NCBI GenBank assembly: GCA_910579185.1
Contig: CAJTTG010000013.1
Location: forward strand, 1-35,409
DNA from: an uncultured Muribaculaceae bacterium
Lineage (GTDB): Bacteria; Bacteroidota; Bacteroidia; Bacteroidales; Muribaculaceae
DNA length: 35,409 bases
Reading direction: 5' to 3'
The position numbers and the translations under genes were made by a program. Numbering within the stretch: position 1 is the first letter of the stretch; every line of letters begins with the position of its first letter. The notes under the pieces are model-generated. The model did not search any database and had not been told where the DNA came from. It was given only the letters and a program-made list of their open reading frames with translations. Below, piece after piece: positions 1 to 7,404 of this stretch.

Positions 1-763
1 ACGCTTGAATACGAGGGTAACATGCTGCGTCGCGTCACCGACGGCTGCGGTGCCGCCCCGTTCTACCAGGGGGCGTACCATTTCGTCGACGGGGCTGACG
101 AGACGCAGGAATACACCTACGACGGCAACGGCAACACCACCATGGATCTCAACCGACGGGTGACGGCGGTGGGGTACGACACCAACAACCGTCCGCGGCT
201 GATAGAGTTCGATGGAGGATCTTCGACGGCCTATCTCTACGATGCCGCCGGATTGAAACGGCTCACCGTCCACCGCGTGGCCACGGAACGGCCGTCGGTG
301 CCGGGAGCTGAGCCACAGGAACCGGAGCTGTCCATGACACGCACCGATTACTGCGGCGACATCATATACGAGGACTCTCTTCTGTCGCGTATCAACTTCG
401 ACGGCGGCTACCTGTCGTTCACCAACAATGCCGGAGAGCGTCTCGATCGGCCGGCCTACCACTTCTACCACCGCGATCACCTGGGCAACAACCGGATGGA
501 TCTCGGGGAGAACGGGTCAGTGTGGCAGATCTGCCATTATTATCCCTACGGAATGCTTATGGGATGCAGCTATCTTGGTGAGTCGCAGCGATGGAAATTC
601 GGGGGCAAGGAGCTTGACCGCGTCAGCGGCCTCGACCTGTTGGACTTCGAGGCGCGCCCCTACGACGCCACCCTCGGCCGCTTCTGGCGACCCGACGATC
701 TCGCCTCCCAATACCATCCCCTCTCACCCTTCCTCTACTGCGCCGCAAATCCACTGCGCCTTA
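1..763 (+). repeat. RHS core direct repeat, copy 1
   Basis: Nearly the same sequence as 4674-5436, at a constant offset of 4673 with few substitutions (about 95% identity by eye). The window starts inside this copy. Identity stops at the core/tip boundary just after the codons for YCAANPL. It could serve as a substrate for homologous recombination between RHS tips. Confidence 0.9.
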
Positions 764-1383
764 TTGATCCAACGGGTACTATCATTATAGCATCACAACT
801 GCAATCGCAACAGACAATATTAAATACTTTACCACAAAAAGAACAATCAAATATATCATTTGATAAAAATGGTTATCTTAATGTAGATAATAAAATCGAT
901 TCTAATTCTTCAAATTATAAAACCTTGAAAGCTATGGCTGAAAGTCCATTAATAGCAAATGTCCTTTCACAAGATTCATTTGAATATAGTGATAATAATG
1001 GCAACATACATAGTCATAACATGGGCGAAATTGATTATGATGAAGTATTTTACGAAGAGAATCCAATCAATCCAACTGGACCAACGACTGGAGAAGATGG
1101 TTTTTTTGGAAAAACGCTCTTGCCGGGGAATGGCGAAAGCGGTCATAATTCTGTTAATGATGAGATTTTTATTATAATTAATAGCGGATTATCGGAGCAA
1201 GGTGCAGCCCAATCATTTAGTCATGAAGGTTATGGTCATGCTTATATCTATATGATTACACAAGATAGAAAGGCATCAGCACACGACTATCAACCTGGTG
1301 GACGAGATAATAACCGCGTGCTAATAAAACAAATATGTAATTCAGTATCGGAAACAACAAATAATTATAAAGAATCAAGATGA
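1..1383 (+). CDS. RHS-core polymorphic toxin, 5'-truncated by window, with HExxGH metallopeptidase-like tip
   Basis: The reading frame is open from base 1, so the true start lies upstream; the ATG at 22 is internal, as the matching copy at 4431-6038 shows. Roughly the first 255 codons are RHS/YD repeats ending in the RHS core (motif around GLDLLDFEARPYDATLGRF, then YCAANPL-LIDPTG). RHS proteins form a shell that carries a variable C-terminal toxin. After about base 764 the sequence turns sharply AT-rich and unrelated to the second RHS copy, marking the exchangeable tip of about 205 residues. The tip contains HEGYGH (1222-1239), matching the HExxGH zinc-site pattern known from M49 peptidases; the rest of the tip is not recognised. 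The stop overlaps the next gene's ATG (ATGA at 1380-1383), as expected of a toxin-immunity pair. RHS assignment is firm; metallopeptidase activity is inference. Confidence 0.9.
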   Translation, partial: TLEYEGNMLRRVTDGCGAAPFYQGAYHFVDGADETQEYTYDGNGNTTMDLNRRVTAVGYDTNNRPRLIEFDGGSSTAYLYDAAGLKRLTVHRVATERPSVPGAEPQEPELSMTRTDYCGDIIYEDSLLSRINFDGGYLSFTNNAGERLDRPAYHFYHRDHLGNNRMDLGENGSVWQICHYYPYGMLMGCSYLGESQRWKFGGKELDRVSGLDLLDFEARPYDATLGRFWRPDDLASQYHPLSPFLYCAANPLRLIDPTGTIIIASQLQSQQTILNTLPQKEQSNISFDKNGYLNVDNKIDSNSSNYKTLKAMAESPLIANVLSQDSFEYSDNNGNIHSHNMGEIDYDEVFYEENPINPTGPTTGEDGFFGKTLLPGNGESGHNSVNDEIFIIINSGLSEQGAAQSFSHEGYGHAYIYMITQDRKASAHDYQPGGRDNNRVLIKQICNSVSETTNNYKESR

Positions 1384-1892
1384 TAAAAGTAAGATTTTTA
1401 ATATTATTAGCACTGCTTAATTTTAGCATAGATTCATCCGCACAGTCGTCTATAAGAAAAATGAGCGATTGCTATAAGATAAATGGTATGATCTGTCAAC
1501 AGAATCTTTTGCAGATTGAAAATGTCTCTGATGAAAATATCTGGATCTTCTTTGAACCGGATACAACCCTGACAGACAATGAGCTAATTTTATCCCGGTT
1601 TAAATATAAAGGCGAGGGCGATATGAGTCTGTATCAGTGGATAACGGACGGGAATGTCAACTGGGGAAATCTCTGTCCGGAACTTGACTCTTTGTTTTTC
1701 AAAATACTTACGCCAAATCAAAAATTCAATATTGTTTATATTGGCGATAATATCGAGTGTTTTGATGAAATTTCCCAAAAACTTAGAATTATAACAAACT
1801 CTGAAATCCGGCAAATATATAAACCTCTTTCTCAGATATCAGCCACCGACCCACCGGCATTCCAACCGGATGTAATAGTTTTCAGGCAGTGA
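1380..1892 (+). CDS. Secreted protein, candidate immunity protein for the upstream RHS tip
   Basis: Encodes 170 residues with a clear N-terminal signal peptide (MIKVRFLILLALLNF, cleavage likely after SSA near residue 21). The mature part has no family I recognise; it is acidic and rich in aromatic and Asn residues and contains cysteines (DCYK, MICQQ, LCPEL, IECFD). Its start overlaps the RHS stop by four bases, a coupling typical of toxin-immunity pairs. A signal peptide on the immunity candidate suggests that the toxin acts in the periplasm, which would fit a peptidase-like tip. The base composition is AT-rich like the tip, not like the GC-rich core. The immunity role rests on position only. 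Confidence 0.8.
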   Translation: MIKVRFLILLALLNFSIDSSAQSSIRKMSDCYKINGMICQQNLLQIENVSDENIWIFFEPDTTLTDNELILSRFKYKGEGDMSLYQWITDGNVNWGNLCPELDSLFFKILTPNQKFNIVYIGDNIECFDEISQKLRIITNSEIRQIYKPLSQISATDPPAFQPDVIVFRQ

Positions 1893-1929
1893 TAGAGTTA
1901 TCCAATTTTGTAACACCAAAGAAATAGAT

Positions 1930-2412
1930 ATGAGGATTTTTATTGTAGCATTGTTAACGGCAATGGGCATCGGGCAGATCTACGCTTTCAAAGATCTGTC
2001 GGAATGCATAAACGACGCTTTGCGGATTGAGTATGAGAGTTATGTGGAACAAAATGAGGCATACCATGATATAATATCAGACACGATGCTGGTGTACTCT
2101 GAGAACATCCCCAATAATTTCAAGACGGACTCAAATATAGTGTTCGGCAATATATTTTTCTTCGAGTTATTTCCTAAAGAAATAATCTCATGGGCCTATA
2201 ACGGTTGCGAAGGTATCTGCATCCGGACTGAACTGTCAAGAGACACATTGACTATCTGTCCCTGGTATTATTATACCCAATATGAAGAGGGATATGTCGA
2301 GAATGACAGTGTCACAGATATTTTCTGGGTCTCCAGTGAAGGAACTAATATATACGAATACATCTATAATTGCCAGACAAAATCATGGGAACGAGCAAGG
2401 GATTACGATTGA
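1930..2412 (+). CDS. Secreted hypothetical protein, possible orphan immunity protein
   Basis: Encodes 160 residues with a signal peptide (MRIFIVALLTAMGIGQIYA, cleavage near residue 19). I do not recognise the family. The C-terminal part, with a Tyr-rich strand ending in Cys, then Trp and Arg (YEYIYNCQTKSWERARDYD), resembles the end of the next gene's product (FYAYSCEENDWIFYRREFE), so the two may be distant paralogues. It lies 37 bases after the previous gene and overlaps the next by 28 bases if that gene starts at its ATG, suggesting one transcript. Context suggests a periplasmic immunity protein left over from an earlier toxin tip; this is inference. Confidence 0.75.
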   Translation: MRIFIVALLTAMGIGQIYAFKDLSECINDALRIEYESYVEQNEAYHDIISDTMLVYSENIPNNFKTDSNIVFGNIFFFELFPKEIISWAYNGCEGICIRTELSRDTLTICPWYYYTQYEEGYVENDSVTDIFWVSSEGTNIYEYIYNCQTKSWERARDYD

Positions 2413-2924
2413 TCGCATACGGCATATTGTTTATTGCCGGTCTGATATTGTCGCCAAAAGCAATGGCGGCCAAGCCAAATGTCCTGTCGGAGACGATGTG
2501 CGGGGACATCATGTACGTGATAGAAAATTACAATGAGAGAGACCGACTCACCATGGATATCGACAGCATCCATAGTTTTGTCCTCTGTATATCGGGATGG
2601 CAGACCCCGACGCCACCGGATGACTACCGTTCTGTATGGTTCCCGGGATATCGGGTGCCGATTTTCTATAAGGAGTATATAAAACCGGCTGTCGAAATGG
2701 TGAAAATGTATTTCAACAGGTCGGATTTCAAGGCCATTTACCCGTCCCAGGATCTCACACGGGATACTCTGTGCAACACTGTGGAGGTGAGATCCATATG
2801 TGCCGCTCCGGATTCAGATGTCACATCCCGTCCTCTGTTCCGGGTCAGAACATTCTATGCCTATTCCTGTGAGGAAAATGACTGGATATTCTATCGCCGT
2901 GAATTTGAGAAACTGGATAAATAA
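2385..2924 (+). CDS. Secreted hypothetical protein, possible orphan immunity protein
   Basis: Encodes 179 residues from the ATG at 2385; an upstream TTG at 2370 would place extra residues before the signal peptide, so the ATG is preferred. The N-terminus is a signal peptide (core LIAYGILFIAGLILS, cleavage near AMAA). The mature part is not recognised. Its last 35 or so codons recur as a fragment at 7251-7376, showing that a second copy of this family once existed in the locus. It is followed, 40 bases on, by the gene at 2965, and the same order (end of this family, then start of the next) is kept in the damaged copy at 7251-7468. This conserved pairing suggests the two genes work together. 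The immunity role is inferred. Confidence 0.75.
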   Translation: MGTSKGLRLIAYGILFIAGLILSPKAMAAKPNVLSETMCGDIMYVIENYNERDRLTMDIDSIHSFVLCISGWQTPTPPDDYRSVWFPGYRVPIFYKEYIKPAVEMVKMYFNRSDFKAIYPSQDLTRDTLCNTVEVRSICAAPDSDVTSRPLFRVRTFYAYSCEENDWIFYRREFEKLDK

Positions 2925-2964
2925 AATACAACGAATAATGTGTCCGATAAAAAATAGAATTGGC

Positions 2965-3687
2965 ATGTTGAACAGTCGAGAATTATTAGCAGAGATAGTC
3001 GAAAAATTGAGTGACGAGCCATTTATGGAAGGCTTCAAGTACCTGAAATCAAAGCGCGCATTCAAGTTAAAAACCACAGACGGATGGTATATGATAGACT
3101 TGTTTCCGAGTCGTGTGCCGAGTTGGCAAGTAGTATCCACCAGCGATAAAGAGGTTATGACAGATATACTCAGTATTGAGCCAATAGCTTCGAGACGTTT
3201 CAATCTGATTATGGATTGGCTCTATAAACTTTTAGTTAAGCACGGAATTGACAGGACCAATGACTGTGCGTCGGCATGGTGTAAAGCAAAGGAGCATGGC
3301 TATGATTCAGACTATCTGTTCGGTCTTGATAAATGCAATTTTGAACAGGAATACAACCGTCTTAGGACGTGCATAAGTGGATTGGCCAGAAGCATAACAA
3401 CAGAATATATTACGTTGGAACAATTATACAAGAAAACGGTATATCCATTTTTCAAACAAGATCCAGATCCATATAAAAATGGTTTTGATTGGGTCTTTGA
3501 GGATTTATACCTGTCGAGATTGGTTGATATTGATAATTATAACAATCTGAAGAAAATAATGATGAGACATCTTGATGAGTTGAAAAAGCGTGGGGAGCCG
3601 AATTATATCAAGGCAGAGCATCTTATTCCGGAGATTATTGAGGCATTGGAGCGTGAAGCCGATATTGCCCGGAAGAAACGTAATTGA
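2965..3687 (+). CDS. Cytosolic hypothetical protein, possible orphan immunity protein
   Basis: Encodes 240 residues without a signal peptide or membrane segment. An in-frame ATG at 2938 would add nine residues, and the frame stays open further upstream within the preceding gene. The ATG at 2965 is chosen because the paralogous fragment at 7405 starts with its own ATG at exactly the aligned position (ELLAEIVEKLSDEP against DLYNEVVERLSKEP). The protein is mixed alpha/beta with many Trp and Tyr and a charged helical C-terminus (EIIEALEREADIARKKRN). I do not recognise the family. As the only clearly cytosolic product in this run of secreted proteins, it would protect against a toxin that acts in the cytoplasm, if it is an immunity protein. 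Confidence 0.75.
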   Translation: MLNSRELLAEIVEKLSDEPFMEGFKYLKSKRAFKLKTTDGWYMIDLFPSRVPSWQVVSTSDKEVMTDILSIEPIASRRFNLIMDWLYKLLVKHGIDRTNDCASAWCKAKEHGYDSDYLFGLDKCNFEQEYNRLRTCISGLARSITTEYITLEQLYKKTVYPFFKQDPDPYKNGFDWVFEDLYLSRLVDIDNYNNLKKIMMRHLDELKKRGEPNYIKAEHLIPEIIEALEREADIARKKRN

Positions 3688-3695
3688 AATGTATT

Positions 3696-4415
3696 ATGAG
3701 GCAATTATTAAAAATACTGACAATCTATGTCTGTGCGACAATGATATTTTGGATCATGGGCTGCACATCACATGATGGTGAACTTTCGGAGGAAGCTTTC
3801 CTGAGGGATTCGACACAGTATGAACGGTTCCAGTACTTCGACTACTATACCCTGTCAGGCAAGGGAGAAGTGACAGACACACCATACGTGTTTGTAAAAC
3901 GAGAGAAGGATCGTATAACCGTACGCTTGTCGGACAGCCTCGCTCAGGCATACATATTTAATAAAATGGGAGATTACTGGCATATTCGACAGGAATACGA
4001 TATGGAATACGCAGGTCAGGAACCATGTTTGTGCATAAACCATCCGGATCCACGACGTATAGATCGATATATAAAAGATGATACAGTATTCCAAGTAGTA
4101 CAGTTGATTAGCAATTTTATTGAGAGTTATACAAGGGTAAGTATTTTTGATGGAAGAAAAAAATATTTGATTTCTTTAAAAGACACCTACGAAACATCAA
4201 ATAATAATGAGATATTTGACTATCTAAACAATGCAATCAAAGAATCTGAGTTTATTCGCGGAGGCGAAAATGAACCTGATACAAATATATTAGTCTATAA
4301 TTTGATTGATGATATTGATTCATTAGGAATTATATATAACAAGCCACCATCTATAAAGAAAATGCCTAAGAAAGGTTTATCGATGTTTGGTAAAAACTGC
4401 AAGATCAGCCATTGA
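3696..4415 (+). CDS. Lipoprotein, possible orphan immunity protein
   Basis: Encodes 239 residues from the ATG at 3696; the open frame extends to a TTG at 3684, but the ATG sits right before the lipoprotein signal. The N-terminus is a type II signal (hydrophobic stretch, lipobox IMGC with Cys at about residue 23), so the protein should be anchored in a membrane facing the periplasm. The mature part is not recognised. Base composition falls from mixed to strongly AT-rich after about 4080, hinting at a junction inside the gene. It lies 8 bases after the previous gene and 15 bases before the signal-peptide RHS gene. An immunity role is inferred from context. Confidence 0.75.
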   Translation: MRQLLKILTIYVCATMIFWIMGCTSHDGELSEEAFLRDSTQYERFQYFDYYTLSGKGEVTDTPYVFVKREKDRITVRLSDSLAQAYIFNKMGDYWHIRQEYDMEYAGQEPCLCINHPDPRRIDRYIKDDTVFQVVQLISNFIESYTRVSIFDGRKKYLISLKDTYETSNNNEIFDYLNNAIKESEFIRGGENEPDTNILVYNLIDDIDSLGIIYNKPPSIKKMPKKGLSMFGKNCKISH

Positions 4416-4430
4416 ATTACGAGGAATTGC

Positions 4431-6038
4431 ATGAAAAATTTTGCGGCGATATTGCTATTGCTGTCATCAACTGTTTGCTCGGCGCACTACTACACGTACA
4501 GCTACGACGGTCTGTCGCGGCTGACAGAGGCGCGCTACACGGACGGCGATGGCGGCACGGGGCGCTACGACGTGACCTATGAGTACGATCTCAACGGCAA
4601 TGTGACGGCATTGCAGCGGTCGGGGCTATATGACAACGGCAGCCGGAAGAAATACGGGCTGATCGACGATCTGACGCTCGAATACGAGGGTAACATGCTG
4701 CGTCGCGTCACCGACGGCTGCGGTGCCGGCCCGTTCTACCAGGGGGCGTACCATTTCGTCGACGGAGCTGACGAGGCGCAGGAATACGCATACGACAGCA
4801 ACGGCAACACCACCATGGATCTCAACCGACGGGTGACGGCGGTGGGCTATGACACCAACAACCGTCCACGGCTGATAGAGTTCGAGGGAGGATCGTCGAC
4901 GGCCTATCTCTACGATGCCACCGGAGTGAAACGGCGCACCGTCCACCGCGTGGCCACGGAACGTCCGTCGGTGCCGGGGGCAGAGCCACAGGAACCGGAG
5001 CTGTCCATGACGCGAACTGACTACTGCGGCGACATCATATACGAGGACTCTCTTCTGTCGCGCATCAACTTCGACGGCGGCTACCTGTCGTTCACCAACA
5101 ATGCCGGAGAGCGGCTCGACCAGCCGGCCTACCACTTCTACCACCGCGACCACCTGGGCAACAATAGGATGGATCTTGGGGAGAACGGGTCAGTGTGGCA
5201 GATCTGCCATTATTATCCTTATGGGATGCTTATGGGATGCAGCTATCTTGGCGAGAGCCAGCGTTGGAAATTCGGGGGCAAGGAGTTTGACCGCGTCAGC
5301 GGCCTAGACCTCCTGGACTTCGAGGCGCGCCCCTACGACGCCACCCTCGGTCGCTTCTGGCGACCCGACGACCTCGCTGACAAATACCATCCCCTATCCC
5401 CATTCCTCTACTGCGCCGCCAATCCGCTGGTTCTGATAGACTACAATGGGTTAGCACCAAGAATCTATTACCAATTAAATGGATTTGGACATACTTTTGT
5501 AACAACAGGCAGTGGAAAGTCAACAACTGTATATAGTTATGGACGATATGGTGCTCTTGGTAAAGACAAATCATCAGCTCGAAAAACCACTCCAGTAGGG
5601 GAAGGGATATTGTATGTGCTAAAAGGAGATGATGCGAAAAATTATTTATCACAACAGATTTCTATTGGGGTTTCAGTTTTTCAATTTTCAACTGCAGATG
5701 AACAAAAAGTAGATCAATTTTTTCAATCAAAATTTGATAGTAGTGACCAGATTCCAACTGAAGGCTCTGCTGCAAATGACCCTAATGCAAGAGTTATAGA
5801 TGAATATGATATAGTGGACAACAATTGTACTACAATGTCTTTGGAGGCAATTGAGCAGAGTGGCGGAAATGTTACATATATCAAGTCCAACAATATTCCG
5901 GCTGGTGCATGTATAGATACGAAAGCAAGTGTGTTCATTGAGAAACTAGATGTTCTTACTGGTTTTAAGAATGAAACCGATCGGACTATTGTTACTATTG
6001 ATCCTAAAACAGTATTAAACGAATATGAAAAAAATTAA
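4431..6038 (+). CDS. Short RHS-core toxin with its own signal peptide and permuted papain-like tip
   Basis: Encodes 535 residues; the ATG at 4431 follows a purine-rich GAGGA. Residues 1-18 form a signal peptide (MKNFAAILLLLSSTVCSA) joined directly to an RHS/YD repeat (YTYSYDGLSRL). Most RHS proteins exceed 1000 residues, so this is only the end of an RHS shell. Residues 80-335 are about 95% identical to the RHS core at bases 1-763. The tip, from about residue 336, is AT-rich and unrelated to the first tip. It contains GFGHTFV (His354) and DNNCTT (Cys466). A His before an Asn-Cys pair matches the order in circularly permuted papain-like/LRAT/DUF4105-type peptidases, so an amidase or peptidase toxin is plausible but unproven. 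It overlaps the next gene by 14 bases. Confidence 0.88.
   Translation: MKNFAAILLLLSSTVCSAHYYTYSYDGLSRLTEARYTDGDGGTGRYDVTYEYDLNGNVTALQRSGLYDNGSRKKYGLIDDLTLEYEGNMLRRVTDGCGAGPFYQGAYHFVDGADEAQEYAYDSNGNTTMDLNRRVTAVGYDTNNRPRLIEFEGGSSTAYLYDATGVKRRTVHRVATERPSVPGAEPQEPELSMTRTDYCGDIIYEDSLLSRINFDGGYLSFTNNAGERLDQPAYHFYHRDHLGNNRMDLGENGSVWQICHYYPYGMLMGCSYLGESQRWKFGGKEFDRVSGLDLLDFEARPYDATLGRFWRPDDLADKYHPLSPFLYCAANPLVLIDYNGLAPRIYYQLNGFGHTFVTTGSGKSTTVYSYGRYGALGKDKSSARKTTPVGEGILYVLKGDDAKNYLSQQISIGVSVFQFSTADEQKVDQFFQSKFDSSDQIPTEGSAANDPNARVIDEYDIVDNNCTTMSLEAIEQSGGNVTYIKSNNIPAGACIDTKASVFIEKLDVLTGFKNETDRTIVTIDPKTVLNEYEKN
4674..5436 (+). repeat. RHS core direct repeat, copy 2
   Basis: Partner of the repeat at 1-763. 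GC-rich throughout, in contrast with the AT-rich tips on either side. The match may extend upstream of base 1, outside the window. Confidence 0.9.
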
Positions 6039-6363
6039 ATTTAGTCAGAATAAAATATTAGTGTATACTATTGCTAATATTTGGTTAGTATTATCGTTGT
6101 TATTACTACTGTCGTTGTTGTATTTATATGTAGATACACAGACATTGTTCCAAGACCGGATGTTTGTATCCGAATATTTTAAACAGGGATTAGGTTATAT
6201 ATCCTTTTGGACGGAAGAATATGTGCGTACAAACGGAATTGTTGTGCTATTAATAAAAATATGGAGTATATATTTGTTCATATCCTGTATTCTATTGGTT
6301 ATTTTTATGCGAAAATATAAAAATTTATATGAAAGCCTTAGATCTTATGATAATGAGAAATAA
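6025..6363 (+). CDS. Two-helix membrane protein, candidate immunity protein for the second RHS tip
   Basis: Encodes 112 residues. Two hydrophobic helices are visible, about residues 15-35 (ANIWLVLSLLLLLSLLYLY) and 77-97 (VVLLIKIWSIYLFISCILLV), joined by a loop of about 40 residues rich in aromatic residues. A basic N-terminus (MKKIKFSQNK) and a charged C-terminus suggest both ends are cytoplasmic and the loop is periplasmic. The ATG at 6025 lies 14 bases inside the RHS gene in another frame, a coupling typical of toxin and immunity genes. An inner-membrane immunity protein fits a toxin that acts at the envelope. The sequence is very AT-rich. The family is not recognised. Confidence 0.8.
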   Translation: MKKIKFSQNKILVYTIANIWLVLSLLLLLSLLYLYVDTQTLFQDRMFVSEYFKQGLGYISFWTEEYVRTNGIVVLLIKIWSIYLFISCILLVIFMRKYKNLYESLRSYDNEK

Positions 6364-6403
6364 ATGCATTTTTTAGTAGAATGAGACATGCAAACCATCC
6401 AAT

Positions 6404-6760
6404 TAATAATGTGCGCGGTCAAGCCACCGCTACGGCGACGGGGTGGAATCAAGGGAGGTGACCGTCAGGACAAACACCTACGATGCCGTGGGGCGGCTGC
6501 TGACGGAATCGCTGGGCGATGCCGCCGAAAGGACGTATGAATATGACGTGCGCTCGCGTCCTGTGGCGATAACTGCCTACAACTACCGGCAGAAGCTCGG
6601 GTTCACCTACGGCGGCAATGTTAGCCGGATGACATGGTGGGCCTACGGCCCCAACGAGACCGAGCGCAGCTACGCGTACAGCTACGACGCCCTGTCGCGG
6701 CCGTCCCGTCGCCCATCCCACCCTCCGCCTCCCTCTATGATGGAGCGGCATGTGCAATGA
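6404..6760 (+). pseudogene. Degenerate RHS-repeat fragment
   Basis: A GC-rich stretch surrounded by AT-rich DNA. One frame (from 6411) reads VRGQATATATG, a typical RHS repeat segment, then hits a stop. A second frame (from 6443) continues with RHS-like sequence (TYEYDVRSRPVAITAYNYR and SYAYSYDALSR). The match to the core of the short RHS gene stops after the bases CTGTCGCGG, after which a proline- and arginine-rich unrelated tail runs to a stop at 6758. There is no proper start, at least one frameshift, and no core end or tip. It is best read as the remains of an RHS gene truncated by recombination. Confidence 0.75.
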
Positions 6761-6834
6761 TACATACCTATACGTATTGTTCTTAATGAAAGTTAATCAG
6801 TAGCCGTTACGCATGTGTCACAGGCAAAAAAACG

Positions 6835-6842
6835 TATATTTG
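6835..6842 (+). promoter_or_regulatory. Possible Bacteroidota -7 element (TATATTTG)
   Basis: Fits TAnnTTTG and lies 46 bases before the ATG at 6889; no good TTG about 20 nt upstream, so only tentative. The same sequence is at 7514-7521 in the second copy. Confidence 0.35.
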
Positions 6843-6888
6843 AAGATGGTGATTTTACGCGATTTAGAATGAAAATAATAACCTGATT

Positions 6889-7236
6889 ATGAAATTCATA
6901 TTATACGGGCAAAATCTGCTATTTAGCAAACTGGGATCGGATATGCCATGGGTCAATATGTCATTTGCTATCGGTGCATTGGTGGGCATTATCCTTGAGT
7001 CTCTGATTAGATCGTTGTATGAGAAACAATACCATGAGAAACTGCCGATAGACCACATGATATCCTTTGTTGGATTAATCTTGGTTATGGTCGGTGGGCT
7101 GCTGATTGTGACATATTTATATGGCGACAAAATTGTAAAAACCGGGGATAAATACAGTACACGCAAGCGGCAGTGGTCGATAATGTGTGCGACTGTGGTG
7201 GATGTTCTCTTGTTGTATGGCTTTATCAGAATATGA
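6889..7236 (+). CDS. Three-helix membrane protein, copy 1 of a duplicated gene
   Basis: Encodes 115 residues with hydrophobic stretches at about 23-37 (NMSFAIGALVGIILESL), 57-78 (MISFVGLILVMVGGLLIVTYLY) and 100-113 (CATVVDVLLLYGFI). It is almost identical to the protein at 7568-7915; the two differ at about two residues (Val/Met in the first helix, Thr/Ala in the third). The family is not recognised. The position next to RHS debris, the small size and the membrane nature suggest an immunity protein against an envelope-acting toxin, but no intact cognate toxin lies beside it. Both reading frames are intact, so both copies may be functional. Confidence 0.75.
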   Translation: MKFILYGQNLLFSKLGSDMPWVNMSFAIGALVGIILESLIRSLYEKQYHEKLPIDHMISFVGLILVMVGGLLIVTYLYGDKIVKTGDKYSTRKRQWSIMCATVVDVLLLYGFIRI

Positions 7237-7250
7237 GGTTTGTAAGACGG

Positions 7251-7376
7251 AGCACATCACGTCCTCTTTTCCGGATCAGGACATTCTATGCCTATTCCTG
7301 TGAGGAAAATGACTGGATGTTCTATCGCTGTGAATTTGAGGAGCTTAACTCCGATGGCAATGCGAATGATGAATAA
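7251..7376 (+). pseudogene. 3' fragment of a paralogue of the secreted protein at 2385-2924
   Basis: In-frame residues TSRPLFRIRTFYAYSCEEN and the following DWMFYRCEFEEL closely match the end of the protein at 2385-2924, also at the DNA level. The C-terminus then differs and ends at TAA 7374-7376. There is no signal peptide or N-terminal domain; upstream sequence belongs to the duplicated membrane-gene unit. It is the tail of a gene whose front was replaced. Confidence 0.75.
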
Positions 7377-7404
7377 CGCCATAAAATAAGTGAGTGATAT
7401 TTTT

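Larger units (their letters stand above)
6790..7279 (+). repeat. 490-bp near-identical tandem duplication, copy 1
   Basis: Matches 7469-7958 at a constant offset of 679 with only a handful of substitutions. The unit holds a promoter-like TATATTTG, a three-helix membrane gene, and the first 40 or so bases of a fragment related to the 3' end of the gene at 2385. Confidence 0.93.

Noticed and set aside
2370..2384. TTG start for the secreted protein at 2385
   Set aside because: It would put five extra residues before the signal peptide; the ATG at 2385 gives a normal signal peptide.
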